NCBI GenBank assembly: GCA_025617375.2
Contig: JAMYGW020000012.1
Location: 434,001 to 498,000 of the forward strand
Direction of reading: 5' to 3'
From: Acarospora socialis
Taxonomy: Eukaryota > Ascomycota > Lecanoromycetes > Acarosporales > Acarosporaceae
DNA length: 64,000 nt
The first letter of the stretch is position 1. Every line of letters starts with the position of its first letter. Both the position numbers and the translations under genes were made by a program. A model generated the notes under the pieces. The model made no database searches, was not told where the DNA came from, and saw nothing but the letters and a program-made list of their open reading frames with translations. Below are positions 1-11,803 of this stretch, in pieces.

Positions 1-2
1 TT

Positions 3-1488
3 GTCCAACTCAATGACTTTGAACTAAATTCTCAACTCCTGCCGTTTGAGAGATGGGATGTCGGGGAGGAGCTCTTTAGCAATCTCGACAGGGAGCATGA
101 TCTTCTCGATCGTGACTTGAGGCCATTTGCTGAAGAGTGTGATCAACTGCAAGCTTTGCAGATTATGACAGCAGTGGACGATGCGTGGGGAGGTTTTGCT
201 GCAAGGTACATTGACAGGATCAGAGACGAGTTCGGGAAGACAAGCGTCTGGGTATGGGCACTTGAAGATGGCAAGAGAGGGCAACGGGTAAGTCGCTCAA
301 TCCGGAACAAGTTAAGACTGTTGTAGGGAAAGCTGCAGTTTTCCGTTCACTCGGTGTTCAATCCCGGCTTTAAACTGATATGTTGGATAGGAAAAACAGC
401 TGCTAAGAGCTGTCAATGTCGCACATTCGATCCAGGAAGTTTCAGAACAAGCCTCTTTGTACACCCCACTACTAGATCCACCGGCTCAGCTGCCATCTTA
501 CATTACACTTGACCCGCATTCTCAATGGCACAACTCGGCCATCTTATCGATGGCTCTTGAGTCGATGACGCTACCCTCACGATTCAAGCCTATCAATGGG
601 CGACAGTCTATGCTGAGTCAGATGGAGGCGGTTCTGAACACTAATGGCCACCAGAAGATTGCAAAACTTCAATGTAGCATCACGGACCCTGAGACTGCGC
701 AAAACCGATATGCACCCTCCGGAGGGGTGGCTACGAGGGATCAGAGGGATCAGAGGCTACCCACAACCGGGCAAGATATCGCGAATACGACCGACATGCC
801 CAAAGAGGACCGGATGGAGCACCCTAACGCAGGTCTTCCCGCATTTGACATGGATCTGCTTCCTGAAGAAGATGAAATGTACGGAACCAAGGCCAGGAAG
901 GCACACACTTTTGGACAAGTGGAAATCTTTCGAGGAGACCCGAAACCGAGAGAAGCGCAAGAGGACGATGAGCAAGGCCTTGTGAGGAAGCGAAGACGGA
1001 TTGCTGGATTGCCGATTATTGAAACGTAAGTAATCCGGGTCTCTTCGTGGATATACAATTACCTCCTGTCGTCATCTGCACGTGCCCTGCGCGAAGGTTG
1101 CTGCCTGCGAACACGTTGGGAGGAGTTTGTCGTCGCAAGGATCGGGGCCTGATAGTGCATTGATTCGGGACCGAGTCATCGGGCCAGTGATATTATTTCG
1201 CGCTAACAAAGTACTAGGTACCGCTGTCCGCTTCCATTTCCGCTTCTCGACAGCTTCCCGCATATTCTCAAGAACTGGCCAAGCCAGCCAGAATCCCTAG
1301 CGGTGCATACTTCACTGTCAACGACGGCCTCAGTCTCCGGTCGGATCAAAAGACTACGAGAGATTGTAAACAGAGCAGTGGGATTGGACGAGCGTGAAGC
1401 GCTATCCAACGGTCTTGGAGAAATTTGCGAAGCATATGAGGAGGGTTGGGAAAGTGGATCTGACGATGACGATGACGATGATGACTAA
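3..1488 (+). CDS. DML1: DML1/Misato-like protein, 3' part of gene
   Basis: This is the C-terminal part of the DML1/Misato family, a tubulin-related family linked in yeast to mitochondrial DNA inheritance and mitochondrial morphology. The gene runs off the left edge, so the N-terminal segment and start are missing. Exons read as 3-287, 391-1025 and 1218-1488. All junctions keep phase and all introns are GT-AG (288-390 and 1026-1217). Family landmarks are [25 protein letters not shown] and VWVWALE in the first exon, and [24 protein letters not shown] and [11 protein letters not shown] at the C-terminus. An acidic Asp run ends the protein, as is usual for fungal members. The middle exon contains a less conserved basic/acidic insert before the [11 protein letters not shown] segment. 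I recognise it from these blocks and am confident of the family; the role is inferred from yeast. Confidence 0.92.
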
Positions 1489-3372
1489 ATCCCACATATC
1501 CCTCATCTCTTACCACTGTACGTTACCAGTTCTCACTTCCTTTTTCCGAGCTCCAGATATGAGATGACGATGAACGGAGTGGCTTTAGTGTAGAGGTATG
1601 CCTGGAGCGAGTCCGGAGTCGAGGAAGTCCTCGGACACGAGCGCCACTATCGCAGCGCTTGAGTTCGCGTCCTTACCATGGTAAGGGTGGCGTGTCGGAT
1701 GGTTCGGTTCGCATCGTTATCGCAAGTGTGGTCATTCTGGGTGGTTCCGCACGTTCTGTAACTTACATAGCCTACCAACGATACCTATGACTTGACCTCT
1801 TCGCTCAGGATAGAGAAAGGTTAGGTAAGGCATCCACCGGAGTTGCTGCATAGCGACCAGGAACTGACCCAATCATAATCGCTCGTGCGACAATTGTTGC
1901 CTTTCCACAGCCACGTATATGTACATGGCAGGACAGGTACTCGTATTTCCTTAGGTATCTACTCGCTCTCTTATGGAACCATGCTCCTCTTTGAAAGCGC
2001 AGCTCAACGACATGCAGTTATTGATTTCCACAGGCAGCTACAACACATCAAAGCGACCAAGGTTGACAGTGCTCGAATACTTCGATGATACACTCACAAC
2101 AGCAATACTTGCTTGCAGCTGGGAAAGTCTAATGTTTCAAATAATGGGTGGCAGCGGAGGTAAAAGGGCTAAAGATCCGACTTATTTCGATTATCTTACA
2201 ACATTACTCGCAGCAGAGGACTACCTCTAGCACCCACCTGCCCCGCCCTGTCGTGCAAGCTTACCGTGCCTGCAGCGATGCTCGTTCTTGTCGAATTAAA
2301 AACATTGCTCTGAGGAGAGGGCTCGACATGGCATGTTCCCTGCATTAGCTCGGTCCTGTTCGCAACCGCGATCCCTACCTACCTTAGGTACCACAGAGGA
2401 CGGGTCCTGAACCGGAGGGTCCGTCCGTTTGTGCCTTTATAGGCAACCTGTACCACTACCTCCAGGTGCTGAGCTACACGCGGGTGTGCACGGAGCTGCA
2501 CATTAATTGTCTCACAGCACTCTTCCAGCCGACATCCTGTCCGGATTGGACTACACCGTCCTTTGGATGCTGTACGCCGACATGGACCATGTACCCTGCT
2601 GATTAAGGTCGGCAAGACAGGCAGGCAGCTGAGTGGTGCTGCTAGCTTGATGCAAGAGAGTTTCTCCCGGACGATCAGGCTCAACCATGTACCCTGGCTC
2701 GCTTTAACCTAACTTGTTCATCGTCGCTGTCAATGTTGCTGCTGTTTTCTACTGTTGGGAACAGTGTCCTTTCCAGAATCAGGACGGTGGGCCTTGAGAA
2801 TATGGTCTTGATGCAGCACGTGAGATTGTTGGACATTTGGTGGAACGTACTGCATCTGTACCCCGTCACACTGTTTACCCCGGCAGCACCATTATTGGGT
2901 CCAGTGCTGACGTCCTTGTACTTTTCTGTGACTTGTTTGAAAGGGCGTTGAGATGCTGATTAACACAATTGCCAATGGCAAATCGGCACGGTGCAGATCC
3001 CAGTCACCAAGACTGCAGTCTCTTGGCTTTGGTGGGATGACAGCGTCACATTAGGGCAGGCAGTACTGCAAGGCATGCAGCCCGCATCAAAACAACACAA
3101 GAACATACGTCAATGCCTAGGTGACCAATGATCGGGCGTCCGTTCTCTATACTGCTATGTCTACCAGTCTCCCTCGTTCTTCCGTGCCCGTATATCTCGT
3201 GCTCTACTCTCCCCAACCTCTTCACATTGCCACCCAGCGTCTTTGTCAATCGGAAGGACTCGCTCGCTACGGTTCTTCTGCCACTGTCGCTCAGTATTTG
3301 ATTAGATCCTTTGGATCCAGTGCCTGATTCTCTACTCCATACGATAGCGCTTTGCAATTGAAAGCTGCTATC
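1489..3372. other. Intergenic spacer, no protein gene seen
   Basis: Only short overlapping open frames without recognisable domains or plausible splice partners occur here. A GC-rich stretch around 1585-1800 has hairpins and is listed separately as a weak ncRNA candidate. The last few hundred bases are the presumed promoter of the downstream wall-protein gene. Confidence 0.6.
1585..1800 (+). ncRNA. Weak candidate structured RNA (RNase P/MRP-like core motif)
   Basis: The segment near 1611-1647 reads GTCCGGAG, then TCGAGGAAGTC, then CTCGGAC. It can fold as a hairpin and resembles the GGAAGTCC box of conserved region I of RNase P/MRP RNAs. A perfect 16-base palindrome with core TTACCATGGTAA lies at 1671-1686. 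I could not find a convincing conserved region V partner or a poly-T terminator, so the assignment is speculative. It may be only GC-rich intergenic DNA. Confidence 0.18.
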
Positions 3373-5910
3373 ATGGTCAAGCTTTCACTCGCTATCCTGG
3401 CCCTAGCCAGCTCGGCGGCCGCCAATATGGTCGACCGTAGGTGGTACTACAACACAACTAGTTCGCAGTATTCATCAAGGTAGATATGAAGGGCCCTTCA
3501 ATTGCGCCGGAATCTGCTGACGATATAGCTCTGCACCGGCTCTGCCCGGAACAGTCACGTACACGACATATACAACGGTCACTACTTGCCCCGTCACCAG
3601 CACCTACAGCAGCTCGACCTCTACCTGGGTCTCGACGACGTTGACCACCTCAACCATCACGGTCACCAGTTGCATGTACGGGTGCCCACCGGCCACTTAC
3701 TCAACGCCTACTTCCACCGAGTCATCAGAGACGACATCTACGCCTTCTGCGCCTGCGTCACCCCCCATTACGTCTTCAACGAGCTCGGAGTCGTCGTCTG
3801 TATCCACATCTGAAATCACAACTACCAAGACCAAGACCAAGACCAAGACCACGACTGAGACCGAGACCGAGAAGACAACCTCGACGCCCTCTGCGCCGGC
3901 GTCACCGCCGATTACGTCTTCAGAAAGCTCGGAATCATCATCCACGCCTACATCTAAAACCACAACCACGGAAACTGAGACTACGACTGAGACTGAGACC
4001 GAGAAGACAACCTCCACCCCTTCTGCGCCAGCATCACCGCCAATAACATCTTCTACAAGCTCTGAGTCATCATCTGTGCCCACATCGGAAATCACAACTA
4101 CGAAGACAAAGACCAAGACCCAGACCGAGACTGAGACCGAACAGACAACCTCCACACCGACTCAGCCGGCATCACCGCAGACAACCTCTTCAACAAGCTC
4201 TGAGTCGTCATCTGTGCCTACATCTCAAACCGAAACTACAAAGACTGAGACTGAGACGCAAAAGGTACATCAAGGAACTTGTCAACTATCGGCGATGTAG
4301 TGCTAACCGGTCGTCAGACAACTGCAACAATTGAGACCACCGAGACTGAAAAGGTATCTTACATATATGATAATAAATCATCTGGCTTGCGCTAATTCGA
4401 TACTCAGACAACCACTACTGAATATACTACTATCTACACAACCGTGTGCCCCGTCACTGTGACTCAAACTCTCAATAAGACAACTGTTATTTTAACGTCC
4501 AGCACCACATCCACTGCGACGGAAACACATACGTCAACCTATGTTGGTATGTAGCAGTTGCACACAAACCCAGCTGACATTATGAAGTTGACATTGCCTT
4601 GCCTTAGTGTCTGCTACCAAAACAAAAACCCAGACGATTGAAACCGCATCCACACAAGAAAGCACTATCTACGTAACCGTGTCTACGACTTACGTAACTA
4701 CTACTTGCCCTGGTAGGCGTTGCGCACTCAATTTGTTTATCTTCGCTGACTCGGACTTTAAGTTACCTATGTCACTATCAGCTCGGCGTCGTCTGTAGTC
4801 ACTAGCCCGGTGACCATGACCCAGACCCTGACTATTACTACCGTCACCACATGCCCCACAACCACCATAATTACTACAACACCTCAATCTTCTCCGAGCA
4901 GTCCACCGACTACAGTTACCTCAACCGTTGTACCAGTTATACCTATCTCACCAGTACCAGTTTCGTCCGAAACATCAGCAACAAGTGTAGCAAGTGTACT
5001 TCCAGCTCATGCTTTGCAGCCTACCACTGGGTTACTTCCACCAACTTCTCAGGAGACTATGGCATCGGTCCCACCAACATCTGGGGCACCACCCACCGTT
5101 ATCCCGGTTACTGTATTGTCTGAGGGCCAACCGCAAGCCCCGGGCCCAAGTGTGCCAGCAGCTCCACCGGCCTCAAGCCCTCCTGCGGCACCAGCACCAG
5201 CACCGCCAGCTTCAAGCCCTCCCGCAGCACCGGCGCCAGCTCCACCAGCTTCAAGCCCTCCTGCGGCACCAGCACCAGCACCGCCAGCTTCAAGCCCTCC
5301 CGCAGCACCCGCTCCGCCAGCTTTACCAGCTTCAAGCCCTCCTGCGGCACCAGCACCCGCCCCGCCAGCTCCACCAGCTTCGAGCCCTCCCGCAGCACCG
5401 GCGCCAGCTCCACCAGCTTCAAGCCCTCCCGCAGCACCAGCCCCAGCGCCGCCAGTGTCGAGCTCTCCCGCAGCACCGGCACCCGCTCCGCCAGCTTCAA
5501 GCCCTCCTGCGGCACCAGCTCCGGCTCCGCCAGCGTCTAGCCCTCCTGCAGCACCGGCTCCAGCTCCACCAGCGTCTAGCCCACCTGCTCCCCAACCAGC
5601 TCCAAGCGCTCCGGCAGCTCCAGCTCCCAGTGTTCCCGCCAGCAGTTCGCCAGCAGCTCCAGCATCCCCGGTGTCGACCGTAACCGCCATCTCGCAGTTG
5701 ACCGAGGGTCAACCACAGGCCCCAGCCACCTCCGCGCCCTCCGGTTCAGCGGCGGCAAGCCCAAGCGTGCCTGCTGCGCCTACGCCTTCGGGCTCAGTGG
5801 CCTCAAGCCCAAGTGGTCCAGCTGCACCCGTTTTTACTGGCGCTGCGAACCTCAATAAACCTGCCGTTGCCGCTTTGGCTGGAGTAATGGCTCTGATGGC
5901 GTTGGCCTAA
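3373..5910 (+). CDS. Secreted Thr/Ser/Pro-rich mucin-like GPI-anchored cell wall protein
   Basis: Six exons (3373-3479, 3529-4264, 4318-4353, 4408-4546, 4608-4712, 4763-5910) give a 756-residue protein with all phases consistent. Residues 1-18 (MVKLSLAILALASSAAA) are a signal peptide. Then come YTTYTTVTTCP-type blocks seen in fungal wall proteins. Next are about four copies of a Ser/Thr/Glu module rich in KTKTKT/TETETEK, and a long Ala-Pro-Ser tract of about 12 PASSPPAAPAPAP-like units. The C-terminal end (small residues before NLNKPAV, then AALAGVMALMALA with no basic tail) fits a GPI-attachment signal. It should be heavily O-glycosylated and sit at the membrane or wall. Introns 2 to 5 all fall within Thr-rich repeats, and exon 3 is only 36 bases. 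Function beyond wall or surface structure is unknown. Confidence 0.85.
3700..4260 (+). repeat. Coding tandem repeat, Ser/Thr/Glu module
   Basis: About four diverged copies of a module of roughly 45 codons lie within exon 2 of the wall protein. Each has an APASPPITSS-like start, SSESSS in the middle and a Lys/Thr or Glu/Thr alternation at the end. The alternations KTKTKT and TETETE come from short CCAAGA and CTGAGA repeats, so copy number is likely to vary. Confidence 0.8.
5155..5600 (+). repeat. Coding minisatellite, about 39-base unit (Ala-Pro-Ser)
   Basis: About 11 to 12 near-identical units encode the 13-residue motif PASSPPAAPAPAP. Some units are shortened or carry an extra Ala-Pro step. 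Neighbouring units differ mainly by silent or C/T changes, which points to recent unequal exchange or slippage. Opposite-strand frames through this tract are long only because of the repeat. Confidence 0.9.
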
Positions 5911-6464
5911 GTACCTACGCCTCGGATGTGGATGTCGTGGGCGCCATCCTTAGATCCATCACGGTCTTTACGAGCACATGATCTACGACTCCTGGCGGGA
6001 TGGTATCGGAGTCGGGCCACTCCTTTAGATTGGGTGAAAATGGCCATGATAGCGGTTAATCTGTTGAGAAGCGCTAAGAACACTTACCGTGTTCGGATAT
6101 CTGTACCTTAATTATCTGTATACCGATCTTCTAAACCCTAATGTTCTACTTCAAGCAACAATTTAGAAATCTCTTGGATACAGACAGGGAAGGAGGTGCT
6201 AATCGCAGGTGACGCTAATTATAGAAAATATCTACAAGCAACTCTTGTCCCTCATCTGACGTAGTCATACCCTCGCTATTGTCTGATATCTAATGTCGAG
6301 ACACAATAAGAATTTGTAATTTGCAGTGAAGCTGCATCGCCAAAAGCACGGCAACCGCCGGCGCGACCATGTACGGACTCTGCTTCTAGAAAAGTCTCCA
6401 GTTCACTCAGCATTGATCAGGTGCACATTGAAAAGTCTTCTGGAAATACATCTTAAAGACCGCA
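5911..6464. other. Intergenic spacer
   Basis: This is a convergent-free spacer between the wall protein stop and the SDA1 start. Only a 60-codon open frame without features is present. It holds the presumed wall-protein 3' end and the SDA1 promoter. Confidence 0.6.
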
Positions 6465-8913
6465 ATGGGGAAGCGCAAAGTCGGCGCGCTGGAAAAGGTT
6501 GATGCAGATCTGTAAAGCTACCTAACTACCATCCACGACCGACAGAGAGGCAAGACGCTAACAAGACCAACCCGCAGTCCCAACCTCCAATATAAGATCA
6601 GACGAGACCCCACGTAAGTCCTGCTTTCCAATCCGCCACCGCATCGAGGCAGCAGCTGAACCCCCGCCAGATCCTACAAGGAGGACTTTCTCAGCCAGTA
6701 CTACCAGTATGAGTCGCACCGGGAGATCTTCATGCGGGCGCCGGCCTCCACGACCGACGGCGGCATCGTGTCGCTGCGGGACCTCATCGATTTCGTCTCG
6801 CACGTCGCGGACTGCTACCCAGACGTCACGGCGAAGTTCCCGGCGGATCTGATCCAGATCCTGGCGTTGCATCATGCGGAGCTGGAGGCGGAGTTGAGGG
6901 AGAAGATCGTGTCGAGCTTGGTGTTGTTGCGGAAGAAGGAGATTATCGATTCTTCGACGTGCGTACTGGGTTCGGGCCTGTGATACTTGTGTGGAGAAGG
7001 GGCTGATGAGTGGTGTGGGGGGGGTTAGGTTACTGCAGACGCTGTTTCCGATCCTGACGACGACGCCGAGCAAATCACTCCGTACGTTGCTGTTTCAGAA
7101 GATTTTGTCGGACCTTCGGTCGTCGAATTCCAAGACTACGAATCATAAACTCAACCGCACTGTTCAGACGGTGCTCTACAATCTCCTTACGTCGGATCGG
7201 GCTTCGTCGAAGGGAATATGGGCCGTGAAGCTGACGCGGGAGTTGTGGAAGCGGCAGATATGGACGGACTCGAAAGCCGTTGAGATCATGAAAGAAGCTA
7301 GTTTGGCTGATAATGAGAAAGTCATAGTGGGTGGGGTGCGGTTTTTCTTGGGCGGGGACAAGGAGAGGGAGGAGCTTGAGGATGAGAGTAGCGATGACGG
7401 GGGCATAGATATAGGGAAACTGAAGCATCAGATCGGGATCAACAAGAAGACGAAGAAGAAAGCCAAAGTGATGGAGAGAGCGGTCACGACGGTCAAAAAG
7501 AAGGAAAGGAAGAAGAATCAACCACATCCGCTGAATTTTTCTGCACTACATCTACTACACGATCCGCAAGGGTTTGCCGAGACGCTATTCTCGAAGCACT
7601 TGCAGAACACAAGGTCGAAGCTCAATCTCGAGCACAAGCTGCTCGTCCTGCAGTTGGTTTCGAGACTGGTCGGCTTGCACAAACTCACCGTCATCAGCCT
7701 CTACTCATACTTCTTGAAGTATTTGACTCCTCGACAACCTTCCGTCACTTCATTTCTCGCCTCACTCGCCCAGTCAACACATTCCCTAGCTCCTCCAGAC
7801 GTCCTCGAACCTTTAGTGCAGAAGATTGCCAATGAATTTGTATCGGAGGCTGCAGCAGCCGAAATTGCGTCCGCGGGTTTGAATGCCATCCGTGAGATAT
7901 GCGTGCGACAGCCGCTTGCCATGAACGACACTCTATTGCAAGATCTGGTCATGTATCGGAAAAGTAAGGACAAAGGCGTTGTGATGGCCGCCAAGGGACT
8001 TTTGAGTCTCTATAGGGACGTGGGTGCGGATCTGTTGAAGAAGAGGGATCGAGGGAAGGAAGCTGCCATGCGGATACAGAGCGGTGAGAGGAAAGAAAAG
8101 AGGTTTGGAGAGGAAGAGGTAGGTGAGATTGAGGGATTGGAATTATTAGAGGCATGGAAAGAGGAGGAGCGCCAGCGTAAGAGGGCGGAGAAAGGGCTGC
8201 CTGAAGACGCTGAGGAAGAAGAGGAAGAGGAGGAAGAGGACTGGGCCGCATGGGACGTGGAGGAAGACGAAAGCGACGACTCGGGGGGTTGGATCAACGT
8301 AGAGAGTGATGACGAGATTAACATCAGCGACGAGGAGGATGACAAGCCACCACCAAAGAAAGCAAAGCTTGACGTTCCTTCCCACAAGAGCGATGACAAA
8401 GAAAACAGTCCAGGCGAAAAACCGCCAGAGCCGGAAAAGAAAATCCCCACCCTAGCAACGACCCGAATCCTCACGCCTGCCGACCTCGCCAAGCTCCAAG
8501 AACTCCGCCTCTCCGCCAGCGTCAACAAACTCCTCCCCCCAAATCAGCGCAAACGGGCCGCAGCCCTCGCCAAGCAACAATCCCGGCACATCGACGACCC
8601 GCTAACCGCCACCGAAATCGAAGGCCTTGCCTCGCTGTCGTCGAAGTCGACGAAAGCGGAGAAAGTGGCGCTCGCGAAGGAAGGCAAGTCCGATCGGTCC
8701 GAGCACAAAAGCACGAAGGCGATCCGGCAGGCGAAGAAGGAATCCCAGGGCAAGAGCACGACGAACCGCGAGAAAGCGCGGAAGAAGAACTTCCTGATGA
8801 CGTTGGGGAAGGCGAAGGGGAAGCAGAAGCGGAGTTTGGTCGAGCGGGGGCGGGTGTTGAGGGCGCATGTGGAGAGGGGGAAGAAGGGGGGCAGGAAGGG
8901 GAATAATGGGTAA
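6465..8913 (+). CDS. SDA1: SDA1 (60S ribosome biogenesis / actin-related factor)
   Basis: Four exons (6465-6511, 6578-6613, 6671-6958, 7029-8913) give 751 residues, close to the yeast length. The N-terminus MGKRKVGALEKVDAD leads into the family block LPNLQYKIRRDP, then SYKEDFLSQYYQYESH and FPADLIQILALHHAELE. The family hallmark NFSALHLLHDPQGFAETLF follows, and then an Arg/Lys-rich region. A long acidic stretch (about residues 520-570, with a run of Glu and DESDDSGG) comes before a very basic C-terminus, as expected of a nucleolar pre-60S factor. In yeast Sda1 is needed for 60S assembly and export and for actin organisation. All introns are GT-AG (57-70 bases). The start was chosen because the short first exon matches the conserved N-terminus and keeps phase. 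Confidence 0.95.
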
Positions 8914-9109
8914 ATAGATGGATAACTAGATACATGGGGTCAATAAGTTGCCAGTAAGCTGCCAGTATCAGACTAGAAGTGCTATAATACAGCAAAATCC
9001 GTGAGAAGGCGCCGTCAAAGTCGCACCTTTGCCCTGCAATTGAACCTCTCATGTTTGGCGAAACCGCTCCTCCAAAACGCCAGTCTAGATGCGGGTGGCT
9101 GTCGGTGAA

Positions 9110-9810
9110 GATCATCGTCGAGCGTCTCGGGAAGGAGTGCTGCCCTCCTTGACAGTGTTTTCGGGGCATTCACTCATCACTATCAGCTTATAATGAGGCA
9201 CAGTTTCTAACCCATTATGGAGGTTTTTAAGATTCTCGTCGAACGTCTCAGGGTGGGAGTGCTCCCCTCCTCCTCCGTGGAAGTAAAGTGAGGTACTCTG
9301 ACTGTATCCATCTTCATCATCAGGCAGTGATGAGGCACATTGTCTAACCCATTATCGAGGTTTTTGACATTGTCGTCGAACTTCTTGGTTGGGAGTGCTC
9401 CCATCCTCCTCCATATACGTACTCTAGGTAGGTAAGCAATCTCATTCGTCATCATCACTCCATGATGAAGTACAATGCTAACCTAATCGAGGTTTTCATA
9501 GATTTTCGTCGAACATCTCTGGGTGGGAGTGCCCCCTCCGCCGACTAAATTATTATTTACAAACAGCTGAAAGCACTCATCATCATCAAGCCATGATGAG
9601 TTCTTGGAACTTTTGGGTTGAAACAGGCCGCAAGGGAGTGCTCCTGGCCCCATCACCACTCCCCGTCATAATGAGCGGGATAATCTAAACCCAGTATGAG
9701 GTTTTCTGAAGATTCTCGTCCAACGTCTCTGTGATGCCTATGAAGTGCTCCTTCCTGCAAGTTGAATACCTAGATTCATCATTATCATGCCACAATGGTC
9801 TCACCCACAC
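9110..9810 (+). repeat. Degenerate tandem array, about five to six units of 100-140 bases
   Basis: Each unit has the same order of elements. First is a small palindrome TCATCATCA..CATGATGAG, then TAACCCATTATCGAGGTTTT, then TCGTCGAACGTCTC, and then GGGTGGGAGTGCTCCCCTCC. TCGTCGAACGTC-like boxes start near 9116, 9237, 9373, 9507 and 9716. Units differ by many substitutions and indels, so the array is old or under weak constraint. I do not recognise the family. Confidence 0.8.
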
Positions 9811-9820
9811 CTTTCCTCCT

Positions 9821-9853
9821 TCGAGGTGCGGTGATGACGGAGACGTTCGACGA
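9821..9853 (-). repeat. Arm A of 33-base inverted repeat flanking LEU2-like/APC10 block
   Basis: Read on the minus strand, this segment matches 13018-13050 on the plus strand at 30 of 33 positions. The shared core is TCGTCGAACGTCTC followed by TCATCACCGCACC. It is related to the box repeated in the neighbouring array. Confidence 0.85.
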
Positions 9854-10077
9854 GCAAGTTCGGAAACCCCAATTTCATTCTAGTGCATCCTTGAAACGCC
9901 GAACTGATGACTAACCGTATCCCGATCTCGGGCGAGATTTCGGTGCATCCCACTTCGGCGTGTTCTGCCCCGCCATAATTCCAGTTACGTGTATTACCAT
10001 TCATATCGTTCACCGAAGCCGTTGGCATATATATACCATTTTGTTTTAGCTCTTAGGGAGCTTGTATATGTGACAGC

Positions 10078-11564
10078 ATGGCGGCGAATGCCTATAAGAT
10101 TGTGGTGTTTGCAGGTGATTATTGTGGGCCGGAGGTGAGATTCGAGGACACTGCAAATCGAAATGCTTTCCTCAGGGTTTGGGGAAATTGCTGATTTTGT
10201 ACGTTCTTTCTTAGGTCACTACGGAGGGGATTAAAGTGAGCTAGCTACCTGGATCCCTGAGTGCGAAGGTTGCCCTATGTGTTTTGGTGGTTCAAGAGAG
10301 TTGAGACGCGACCTTGTCTGGAACAGATTCTGCGAGCTATAGAAAGGGGGAGATCGAGTGTCAAGTTCGATTTTCAGGATCATTTGCTGGGAGGGGTAAG
10401 TATGTTCGGATGTGTGAATAGAAGAGGTGAATGTGCCGCTGATGTGTCTTAATGTGGATGCAGGCGTCTATCGATGCCACCGGCTCTCCGTTGACCGACG
10501 AAGCTCTCACGGCAGCCAAAAACGCAGATGCGGTGATCCTAGGGGCCGTAGGCGGTCCGGTACGTACAAGCTGCACCATAAGCCCTCAGCGATATCACAT
10601 CAGTCCTGACGCGCTATTCTTGCCCTCCGCAGAAATGGGGCACCGGCGCCGTGCGACCAGAACAAGGCATCCTCAAACTGCGCAAAGAAATGGGAACATT
10701 CGGCAACCTGCGGCCGTGCAACTTCGCCTCCGACTCGCTGGTGCGCATTTCTCCACTGAAAGACGAGGTCTGCAAAGGCGTCGACTTCACCATCATCCGC
10801 GAGCTGACGGGCGGCATCTACTTCGGCGAGCGCAAAGAAGACGACGGCAGCGGCCACGCCTGGGACATGGAGCCGTATTCGCGCGTTGAGATCGAGCGGG
10901 TGACGAGACTGGCGGCCCATCTGGCCATGCAATCCGACCCGCCCATGCCGGTGTGGAGTTTGGACAAAGCGAACGTGCTGGCGACGTCGAGATTGTGGAG
11001 GAATGTGGTGACGGAGGTGATGAAGAACGAATTCCCACAAATCGAGATTGGCCACCACCTGATCGACTCAGCGGCCATGCTGATGGTCAAGAATCCAAGG
11101 GCGTTGAATGGCATCGTCGTTACGAGCAACCTGTTCGGCGACATCATCAGTGACGAGGCCAGCGTCATCCCGGGAAGTCTGGGTCTTCTTCCCAGCGCGA
11201 GCCTGAGCGGCCTTCCGGATGGGAAGAGCAAGGTCAATGGGATATATGAGCCAATCCACGGTAACGGAATCCATTTCTCTATTGCTCAAACTGAGATCCT
11301 TTCCACTAACAGACGCTAGGTTCTGCGCCTGATATTGCTGGCAAGGGGATTGTTAACCCGGTCGCAATGATCCTTTCAATGGCCATGATGCTTCGGTATT
11401 CGTTGCACCTCCCGGAAGAGGCGAAGGCGATTGAGGAAGCGGTGCGGAGGACGATCAATCAAGGCGCTTGCACGAAGGATATCGGAGGGGATATGACGAC
11501 GAGTCAAGTCGGCGATGCGGTGGCCAAGGAGCTTGCGACGGTTTTGTCCGAGATGGAAAAATAA
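10078..11564 (+). CDS. LEU2: 3-isopropylmalate dehydrogenase (LEU2 type)
   Basis: Six exons (10078-10134, 10215-10235, 10327-10395, 10464-10559, 10633-11260, 11320-11564) encode 371 residues, the normal LEU2 length. The enzyme oxidises and decarboxylates 3-isopropylmalate with NAD in leucine synthesis. Landmarks in order are [81 protein letters not shown] and the metal and cofactor segment [19 protein letters not shown]. The last block is [19 protein letters not shown]. The second exon is only 21 bases (VTTEGIK). Fungi often carry two LEU2 paralogues and the sequence cannot say which one this is. It starts 1.16 kb after SDA1, with the repeat array between them. Confidence 0.93.
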
Positions 11565-11803
11565 ACAAGGAAAGTCATCGTAGGATACCTGTTTTGCCGA
11601 CGCCGTTGGGTATAGCTGTGCAAACCTGGCCGATCCTATCCGATACAGCTAATCGTAAGGTAGCCAGCAACGCCAATTCGATGCAGCCATCGTCACCCTG
11701 TAGCATGAACACCCAGCAATGCCATGCTAGGAAACAGCGAAGCTCCCCCACTCATATGAAGACCAAAAGCACGCGAGCCTACCGACCAAATCTCCTTTTC
11801 TAT

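Larger units (their letters stand above)
8914..10077. other. Intergenic spacer with degenerate repeat array
   Basis: There is no credible protein gene here. Most of the spacer is a degenerate tandem array (9110-9810) followed by one arm of a long-range inverted repeat (9821-9853), both listed separately. The remainder is the SDA1 3' region and the LEU2-like promoter, with a TATATATA stretch at about 10028. Confidence 0.7.

Noticed and set aside
3697-4155. Minus-strand Val/Ser-rich frame opposite exon 2 of the wall protein
   Set aside because: Complement of the Thr/Glu repeats, with no signal or family features.
5049-5690. Long minus-strand frame rich in Gly/Ala opposite the Ala-Pro-Ser tract
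   Set aside because: It is a shadow of the 39-base repeat; any frame through a multiple-of-three repeat stays open.
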